NCBI GenBank assembly: GCA_903832075.1
Contig: CAILAF010000526.1
Coordinates: 1 to 5,015, forward strand
Source of the DNA: an uncultured Chitinophagaceae bacterium
GTDB lineage: Bacteria > Bacteroidota > Bacteroidia > Chitinophagales > Chitinophagaceae
DNA length: 5,015 bases
Direction of reading: 5' to 3'
Below, in pieces: positions 1-5,015 of the stretch. A program made the translations under genes and the position numbers. Position 1 is the first letter of the stretch. Every line of letters begins with the position of its first letter. Under the pieces are notes generated by a model. It was not told the origin of the DNA, searched no databases, and worked only from the letters and a program-made list of their open reading frames with translations.

Positions 1-1311
1 AAATTTAAAGTTTGTTTAGAATATCATTTGGGAAATTGTAAAGGCCCATGTGAAGCATTACAATCTGCAGAAGATTATGCAACCGGTTTGCTGCAAATAA
101 AAGATATGTTGAAAGGAAATTTGAATAGTGTGATGGTGCATTTTAAAAAAGAAATGAAGGATGCCGCCAAAAATCTTGAATTTGAAAAAGCAGAAAATAT
201 AAAAAAGAAATTAGAGCATTTAGAAAATTATCAGGCCAAATCCGTTGTTGTAAGTAAGCACTTCATAAATATTGATGTATTCTCTATTTTAAAAGAAGAT
301 GATATTGCTTATGTAAATTATTTAATGGTACAAAACGGAACCATTGTTCAAACCCATACTGTACAATTAGAATCAAAGATTGAAGAAACAGATGAAGATG
401 TATTAAGTTTTGCTATCATTAATCTTAGAGAAACCTTTAATAGTTTGGCTAACGAAATTGTTGTTCCTTTTTTGCTGGAGTATCCAGATAAAAATATTGT
501 GATCACAGTCCCCAAAGCTGGTGATAAAAAGAAATTATTAGATCTATCACTAAAAAATGTGGATTATTATAAAGAAGAAATTAAAAGAAAAAAAATATTA
601 CATATTGAAAATAAAACAGAAACAGACTTATTAAAAATTTTGCTAGAGATTAAAAAATATTTGCAACTCACTGCTATTCCAACTCATATTGAATGTTTCG
701 ATAATTCTAATTTTCAAGGAAGTTATCCTGTATCAGCAATGGTTTGTTTTAGAAATGGTACTCCCAGCAAAAAAGACTATCGCCATTTCAATGTAAAAAC
801 CATAAAAGGTATCAACGATTTTGCTACCATGAAAGAAGTAGTTTATAGAAGATATAAAAGATTGATTGATGAAAACCAAAGTCTGCCGCAATTAGTAATC
901 ATTGACGGCGGCAAAGGGCAATTAAGTGCTGCAATGGAAAGTATTAAAGAATTAGGATTAACCGGAAAGTTGACTTTAATTGGCCTTGCAAAAAACGAAG
1001 AAGAGATTTTTTTTATAAAAGATTCATCCTCGGTTAAACTTCCCTGGAATAGTGATAGCTTAAAATTAATTAGAAAAATAAGAGATGAAGTGCATCGTTT
1101 CGGCATTAGCTTTCATCGCAATCAAAGATCAAAAGGAACATTTACAAATGAATTAGAAATGATTGAAGGAATTAGTAAAAAAATCGCCAACCAACTTTTA
1201 CAAAATTTCAAATCTGTCAAGAAAATAAGTGCTGTAAAAAAAGAAGAATTAGAAAAAATAATTGGAAAAGCCAAAGCGCAAATTGTTTGGAATCATTTCA
1301 ATAAAAAATAA
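1..1311 (+). CDS. uvrC: UvrC, excinuclease ABC subunit C (5'-truncated by window edge)
   Basis: UvrC is the nuclease of UvrABC nucleotide excision repair; it cuts damaged DNA on both sides of a lesion marked by UvrB. The reading frame is open from base 1, so the first in-frame TTG (28) is not the start. The 436 visible residues are the C-terminal part of a protein normally near 600 residues; the N-terminal GIY-YIG (3' incision) domain is off-window. In order: the cysteine cluster (C5, C13, C17, around GNCKGPC); a UVR motif that contacts UvrB (about 43-77, LEFEKAENIKKKL); the RNase H-like 5' incision domain (about 220-375); and a C-terminal helix-hairpin-helix region (about 385-433). Likely catalytic residues, placed from the known E. 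coli pattern, are D234 in ECFDNSNFQG, D302 in IIDGGKGQL and H372 in SFHRNQR; D273 may be the fourth. The second hairpin looks degenerate. It is convergent with gldN. Identification is very secure; the gene looks intact as far as visible. Confidence 0.97.
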   Translation, partial: KFKVCLEYHLGNCKGPCEALQSAEDYATGLLQIKDMLKGNLNSVMVHFKKEMKDAAKNLEFEKAENIKKKLEHLENYQAKSVVVSKHFINIDVFSILKEDDIAYVNYLMVQNGTIVQTHTVQLESKIEETDEDVLSFAIINLRETFNSLANEIVVPFLLEYPDKNIVITVPKAGDKKKLLDLSLKNVDYYKEEIKRKKILHIENKTETDLLKILLEIKKYLQLTAIPTHIECFDNSNFQGSYPVSAMVCFRNGTPSKKDYRHFNVKTIKGINDFATMKEVVYRRYKRLIDENQSLPQLVIIDGGKGQLSAAMESIKELGLTGKLTLIGLAKNEEEIFFIKDSSSVKLPWNSDSLKLIRKIRDEVHRFGISFHRNQRSKGTFTNELEMIEGISKKIANQLLQNFKSVKKISAVKKEELEKIIGKAKAQIVWNHFNKK

Positions 1312-1314
1312 AAA

Positions 1315-1344
1315 GGGCCAGGATAAAAATCCAGCCCCGTTTTT
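1315..1344 (+). terminator. Intrinsic terminator of uvrC (possibly bidirectional)
   Basis: The hairpin begins 3 bases after the uvrC stop. GGGC (1315-1318) pairs with GCCC (1334-1337) and GGAT (1321-1324) pairs with ATCC (1329-1332). A small internal loop (CA opposite A) separates the two halves, and the apical loop is AAAA. On the + strand it is followed by CG and five T (1340-1344). On the - strand the A-rich end of uvrC supplies a long U-tract, so it could also stop transcripts arriving from the right. Only 8 pairs form, so it is of moderate strength. Confidence 0.7.
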
Positions 1345-1437
1345 AAAATCCAATATCCTATGAAAAACCATAACGAAAGTAAAAAATACTTGCCAACAAA
1401 ACAAAAAAAATATATGGCTTACCTATTAAAGAACGCT

Positions 1438-1490
1438 TATAAACTAAAAGGAGGAAGCTTGTTTTTAAGCCTTCCTCCTTTTAGTTTATA
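1438..1490 (-). terminator. Strong bidirectional terminator downstream of gldN
   Basis: A perfect 20-bp inverted repeat (1438-1457 against 1471-1490) encloses a further 3-bp stem (CTT 1458-1460 with AAG 1467-1469, C1470 bulged) and a GTTTTT loop. The GC core is GGAGGAAG/CTTCCTCC, flanked outside by AAAA/TTTT. On either strand the core is therefore followed by a T-rich run (TTTTAGTTTAT). It lies 17 bases beyond the gldN stop. It is the natural end of the gldKLMN transcript and also a backstop for read-through from uvrC. Confidence 0.85.
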
Positions 1491-1507
1491 TAAATATTAT
1501 TCAACAA

Positions 1508-2638
1508 TTAATAAGCCCACAAATCTTGTTCGTAATTAAATATCTTTTCTTTTATCTTTTCCCCCTCTAATAACATGAATAAAGGATTATTCTTAACAAT
1601 CTCTAATAATTTTTTATTTTGTGGATTATCCATAGTAGTTTTTACAGTATAACTACTGAAATATCTATCTTCAAATACTTGTTCCCATGTTCTTCTTGCA
1701 GCAGAATTTTTAGGATTATACGCTTTATAATTAACTAAAATAGTTCGAATATCAGGATAATATATCCAAAACATTGGATCAGTGTCATATAATGTATCTC
1801 TACCAACAGCGATAGCTTTATTTTTTAATGGGGCGATACCTAAAATTCGAGTATATAATCTGGAAGTTTTTTTATCAAAAACAACTTCTTCTTCAATTTC
1901 AAATTTTGTAAAATCAGAATAATTTAAAGGATTAGAAAGAGTATCCTTTTTCATTGCCGGGGGGTTTTGCTCACGATTGGGGTCTTTAACAAGATCTGGA
2001 ACATCAGCAACAGTTGGTGCACCAACCATACTAAGTGAAATTTCAGAAAAAGATTTAGGGATAGAAAATCTATCATCACTAAAGGCCATGATTGGTTGTT
2101 GGCCTGGCTTTCTTGGGTATTTTGGATTAACTGCATTTAATATGATATCAAGGAAAGTTTGTTTCCCATTATCTTCTTCAGTACTATAATTAAAGGGCAT
2201 ATTAATTTTCTCGTGAGTATCTATAATACGCCAAATTTTTTCTCTGAAAATTGCATCGTCCTCTCTGATATAATTGTATGAAAATGGAATTTTTTCTCTG
2301 CTTATACTTACATCAACAGAATTTTCACTCCGCATACTAGGTTGAACAATATCAAATTTTATCAAAGATGAATCCTCCCATTTTTTTGCCCTTGTTTGAG
2401 CATTAATTAACGAATCTTTTTTTGTATTAGTAATACTATCTGATATCCTTTTACCCTCAGCTAACTTTTTTGCGTTAAGAAGGCTATCTGTATTAGTTTT
2501 GGCTGGAGCCGTTGTATTAGCACCTTTGCCGCCGCCCCTAGCCCCTTTGCCTCCCTTACCATTTTTACCAGCATTCTGCGCATTAACAATTTGAATAACG
2601 CTTAGCATACACACAAAGAGAATGAATATTTTTTTCAT
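1508..2638 (-). CDS. gldN: GldN, type IX secretion / gliding motility protein
   Basis: GldN (PorN in Porphyromonas) is a periplasmic protein that joins the lipoprotein GldK in a ring under the outer membrane and is contacted by the GldM shaft; it is needed for T9SS secretion and gliding. I start it at the second Met (2638), giving 376 residues, because this places a signal peptide at the N-terminus: MKK, a hydrophobic core (4-18), and a likely cut after VNA (20). The Met at 2671 would add 11 polar residues in front of it. No lipobox Cys is placed suitably. Residues 24-40 are Gly/Lys-rich and 51-95 a charged linker with DSLLNA and DSLINA repeats. The conserved family core runs from about 114 to the end, with DDAIFREKIWRIID (127-140), a TSRLYTRILGIAP block (258-270) and MFWIYYPDIR (289-298). 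It is the last gene of the operon, 60 bases after gldM, with no clear Shine-Dalgarno. The family call is firm; the start is probable. Confidence 0.93.
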   Translation of the reverse strand: MKKIFILFVCMLSVIQIVNAQNAGKNGKGGKGARGGGKGANTTAPAKTNTDSLLNAKKLAEGKRISDSITNTKKDSLINAQTRAKKWEDSSLIKFDIVQPSMRSENSVDVSISREKIPFSYNYIREDDAIFREKIWRIIDTHEKINMPFNYSTEEDNGKQTFLDIILNAVNPKYPRKPGQQPIMAFSDDRFSIPKSFSEISLSMVGAPTVADVPDLVKDPNREQNPPAMKKDTLSNPLNYSDFTKFEIEEEVVFDKKTSRLYTRILGIAPLKNKAIAVGRDTLYDTDPMFWIYYPDIRTILVNYKAYNPKNSAARRTWEQVFEDRYFSSYTVKTTMDNPQNKKLLEIVKNNPLFMLLEGEKIKEKIFNYEQDLWAY

Positions 2639-2698
2639 TTGTTCGCTTTTAATTTTTATAGTCAAATACAAAAGACAACATCAGAATTTGTGCTTAAT

Positions 2699-4246
2699 CT
2701 ATTTTAGTAAAAAAGAAACGCTTCCCAATTGTCTAGTACTTCCATCATCAACTCCTGTTGCAACAATATTTGTGAAAACTACATGTGAACCTGGCTGAGC
2801 CGCATTAATAGCAGCGGCAGCATCTCCAGTCCAAGGACTTCCTAAATTAACACCATACTTTGCTGAGACATTAGGCCCCCAAACTGCTACTTCATAACTT
2901 TGTACTCTAAATCTTGCATCAAAATTTTCTTCTGGGCCTAAAGCAGCGGTTAGGTATTTCTGAGCCTTGAATACATTAGTTGGTACAGCAACATTTCCTG
3001 TATAACTACCTACCATTGGTTTCGGGTCAGGCAACATTCTACATCTTATTTTAAAAGGAATGCGCTTACCTCCATCGATAACAGTTAATGTTTGTTCTCC
3101 AGATTGATTTGGCTTAATAACCCAGTCAGTTCCAGTTGGTGTCAGTCTATTAACTAAACCAGTTGGGAATTCTGCTTTCACTTTTTCACTTCCACTACTA
3201 CCTACTATTGAAATAGGATTATCTACACCTACGTACATTACATTCATTTTCTTTAAATAATATACAGCATTGCTTGGAATACCAACCGTGTATTTAACGA
3301 TTTCTGTTTTTGTAAGCTCCTTAGCGGTATTTGGATCAACATATCTAAAATTAACATTAACAATTTTATCTCCAGGAGTTCCATTTACATTAATACTATA
3401 AGTTGTTGTACCATCTGGATTAGTTTTTTGAGTTCCACCAGCTCCCCCGAAAGAAATTTGAGGCTTTGCTTGTGAACTAAAAGCACCAACGCCAGCCCTT
3501 ATTTCAAGGTTATCACCTACCATTACATAACTTTTATTCGCCTGGGCAAGTGTTACAAATTGATCTGTTATAACCTTCACACTGCTTATTTGGCTTAAAC
3601 AATAGTCAGATATTAATGCTTCGGATGTTTTAACATCATTTTGAAATTTACTTAAAATAGTTACAGCTGCAATAGCTGGTGTCATGTGAAAATAAGCGGT
3701 CGACCAATCTCGTTTTTCTCCGGATTCTGATTTAGGTATTGATAAATCTAAAGGAATTTCTTTATCAAATTCATCTTTTCTCTCTGGAATAATAGTAAGC
3801 ATATCTGTGCGAAATTTGATCAGCTTATTCAATAACTCATCACCACTTTTTTCTTTAATCATTATACGAGTTCCCGCTTCCAAATCACCATAATTAAATT
3901 CTTCCTCTCCTTTCTCATTTTTCTTTAAGCCAGCAGCTTGTTCTATTTTTAATTTTAATTTTTCAAGATAATCATACATATCATTTGAAATAACATCTGC
4001 AGAATCAGCCTTTGGTTTCCAAAGTAATGCCTTCTGAGCTGTTTGAGGATTCTTTATAAAATCTTCGAAAGTTTGATGAGACATTTTATCTTTTGATTCA
4101 AAAACATCATTTGTTTTTATCAAACTATTGTTCACCGTTTTAAAGGCATTTAAAATCTCAGCAGATACATTCAATGCCAACAATGCTGTTAACACCAAAT
4201 ACATCATATTGATCATTTTCTGCCGTGGCTCTTTAGGTAGTGACAT
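2699..4246 (-). CDS. gldM: GldM, T9SS / gliding motor shaft protein
   Basis: GldM (PorM) forms the rotor-like part of the T9SS inner-membrane motor: a dimer with one transmembrane helix per chain set inside the GldL bundle and a long periplasmic rod reaching GldK-GldN. It has 515 residues, almost the family's usual length. The N-terminus has the family signature PRQKMINMMYLVLTALLALN with one membrane helix (about 12-30). R8 and E30 match the conserved Arg and Glu linked to proton coupling and assembly. The helical domain D1 follows (about 31-222, with FHMTPAIAAVTILSKFQNDV at 186-205), then three beta-rich domains: D2 (about 223-323), D3 (about 324-405, with YVGVDNPISI) and D4 (about 406-515, with FRVQSYEVAV). 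The domain borders are set by analogy with known GldM structures. The start at 4246 agrees with the family's N-terminus; the upstream bases are A/T-rich without a Shine-Dalgarno, as is common in this phylum. It lies 57 bases after gldL. No defect is seen. Confidence 0.97.
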   Translation of the reverse strand: MSLPKEPRQKMINMMYLVLTALLALNVSAEILNAFKTVNNSLIKTNDVFESKDKMSHQTFEDFIKNPQTAQKALLWKPKADSADVISNDMYDYLEKLKLKIEQAAGLKKNEKGEEEFNYGDLEAGTRIMIKEKSGDELLNKLIKFRTDMLTIIPERKDEFDKEIPLDLSIPKSESGEKRDWSTAYFHMTPAIAAVTILSKFQNDVKTSEALISDYCLSQISSVKVITDQFVTLAQANKSYVMVGDNLEIRAGVGAFSSQAKPQISFGGAGGTQKTNPDGTTTYSINVNGTPGDKIVNVNFRYVDPNTAKELTKTEIVKYTVGIPSNAVYYLKKMNVMYVGVDNPISIVGSSGSEKVKAEFPTGLVNRLTPTGTDWVIKPNQSGEQTLTVIDGGKRIPFKIRCRMLPDPKPMVGSYTGNVAVPTNVFKAQKYLTAALGPEENFDARFRVQSYEVAVWGPNVSAKYGVNLGSPWTGDAAAAINAAQPGSHVVFTNIVATGVDDGSTRQLGSVSFLLK

Positions 4247-4303
4247 ATTTAAAAAACAATTTTATAAATACAGTTTACAAATGGCTTTACTAAAATAATT
4301 TGG

Positions 4304-5015
4304 TTAACCTCTTACTTGCATAGCAGTTAGCATATTGCCATACAACTGATTCAACTTACCCAAATTATTTGCTAATATGGTAATTTGTTCTTTTGCTTTG
4401 ATGGCATCATCTGCACTACTGTTCATTGCGGAAGAAGCTTGTGCCAATTTACCATAAAACTGATTCAGCGCTTTTAAATGATTATTGCTTTCTTGTAATT
4501 CCAACTCGTAAATAGTATTTAAAGAAGATAAATTTTTTGTAAGCACCTGAACTTGAGAATGAAATTGTTTTGTTTGTTCGGATGCAGCATGAAAATGAGA
4601 TAAAGATTGAGTAGTAGCAGCAACAGCACCTGTTACTGTACCTAAAGCATTGGCAGCTTCCCTTGCTTTATTACCAAAATCGTTGGTAGATTTTACAACA
4701 TCTCCAAACTCTTGCATTTGATTAACGGAATTACCTAACTTTTGAAAGTTGCCGCTCATTTTAGATAAGTCCATTTTAAAACTATCCCAATCAATCTCAG
4801 GTATTTTTGATTTTTCTACAGGCACTGGTGCTTCTCCATGCCCGGCATTTGAATCTGGTATTAATGCATATAATATAAAAATTGCTGCTTCCGTTAGTAA
4901 TCCAATAGTGAGCATTGTATCGGCAAAGGATAAGTGCAAAATTTTTGCCCATGCGCCAAAAATTACCACTGCTGCACCTAAGCTCACAAATAAATCTCTG
5001 AGCTTTTGAAATTGT
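4304..5015 (-). CDS. gldL: GldL, T9SS / gliding motor stator membrane protein (start off-window)
   Basis: GldL (PorL) is the inner-membrane partner of GldM; five copies surround the GldM helices and use the proton motive force to drive T9SS secretion and gliding. The frame stays open past the GTG at 4987 to the window edge (residues QFQKLRDLF precede it). Family members begin a little further upstream, so the GTG is internal and about 5-20 residues are missing. The 236 visible residues show two membrane helices: LFVSLGAAVVIFGAWAKIL and TMLTIGLLTEAAIFILYALI. The Lys in GAWAKIL (codon 4943-4945) and the Glu in LLTEAAIF (codon 4889-4891) match the two charged residues known to be essential for motor function in GldL. 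A Pro/Val-rich hinge follows, then a long cytoplasmic helical tail ending in three LNxxY units (LNTIYELEL, LNQFYGKL, LNQLYGNML), a usual GldL ending. It is the first visible gene of the operon; gldK is expected upstream. Confidence 0.95.
   Translation of the reverse strand, partial: QFQKLRDLFVSLGAAVVIFGAWAKILHLSFADTMLTIGLLTEAAIFILYALIPDSNAGHGEAPVPVEKSKIPEIDWDSFKMDLSKMSGNFQKLGNSVNQMQEFGDVVKSTNDFGNKAREAANALGTVTGAVAATTQSLSHFHAASEQTKQFHSQVQVLTKNLSSLNTIYELELQESNNHLKALNQFYGKLAQASSAMNSSADDAIKAKEQITILANNLGKLNQLYGNMLTAMQVRG

Noticed and set aside
1446..1454. AAAAGGAGG in the left arm of the long hairpin, resembling a strong Shine-Dalgarno.
   Set aside because: It is fully paired in the hairpin and no plausible gene starts just after it; the terminator explains the sequence.
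1360..1539. A 59-codon + strand frame starting MKNHNESKK in the uvrC-gldN gap.
   Set aside because: It runs straight through a perfect 20-bp terminator stem and overlaps the gldN 3' end antisense. It has no recognisable domain, so it is not listed as a gene; the region is kept only as a finding.
2639..2671. An 11-residue N-terminal extension of gldN from the Met at 2671.
   Set aside because: It would bury the signal peptide behind a polar stretch; the internal Met at 2638 followed by KK and a hydrophobic core is the better start.
2639..2698. A possible promoter in the gldM-gldN gap (TTTTGTATTTG on the - strand).
   Set aside because: It does not fit the TAnnTTTG form with a correctly spaced TTTG element, and the genes are tightly spaced in a known operon.
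4985..4987. GTG as the start codon of gldL.
   Set aside because: It falls inside the first membrane helix, and the frame remains open upstream with GldL-like residues to the window edge.
4749..5009. An 86-codon + strand frame opposite gldL, and similar frames opposite uvrC (843-1106) and gldN (1951-2189).
   Set aside because: They lie wholly within well-identified genes on the other strand or frame and show no family resemblance; they are shadows.

Overview
The window is AT-rich bacterial DNA carrying four protein-coding genes. It almost certainly comes from the phylum Bacteroidota. The evidence is a gldL-gldM-gldN block, core genes of the type IX secretion system (T9SS) and gliding motor, which is confined to that phylum. 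The translation starts also lack clear Shine-Dalgarno sequences, which is usual there. The style of the Gld proteins and of UvrC resembles the Chitinophagaceae and relatives, but this placement is inference from memory of family sequences, not a search.

Layout: positions 1-1311 (+ strand) hold the C-terminal 436 residues of UvrC, the nucleotide-excision-repair endonuclease; its N-terminal GIY-YIG half lies off the left edge. Positions 1312-1507 are a short intergenic region between convergent genes. It contains two hairpins that look like intrinsic terminators, one 3 bases after the uvrC stop and one very long and nearly symmetric just beyond the 3' end of gldN. From 1508 to the right edge, all on the - strand and read right to left, come gldL (its start cut by the window edge), gldM and gldN, with gaps of 57 and 60 bases. 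This is the usual operon order gldK-gldL-gldM-gldN; gldK would be expected just off the right edge.

How the genes work together: GldL and GldM form the inner-membrane, proton-driven rotary motor of the T9SS. GldL supplies the membrane stator helices. GldM supplies one transmembrane helix and a long periplasmic shaft that reaches the GldK-GldN ring under the outer membrane. The residues known to matter for proton coupling are present in both GldL (Lys and Glu) and GldM (Arg and Glu). uvrC is functionally unrelated and is simply a convergent neighbour.

I see no tRNA, rRNA, CRISPR, mobile element or phage feature, and no stretch over 300 bases without a gene. I found no convincing undescribed system. 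The points most worth a second look are the short segment bracketed by the two terminators, and the Gly/Lys-rich, repeat-bearing linker behind the GldN signal peptide.
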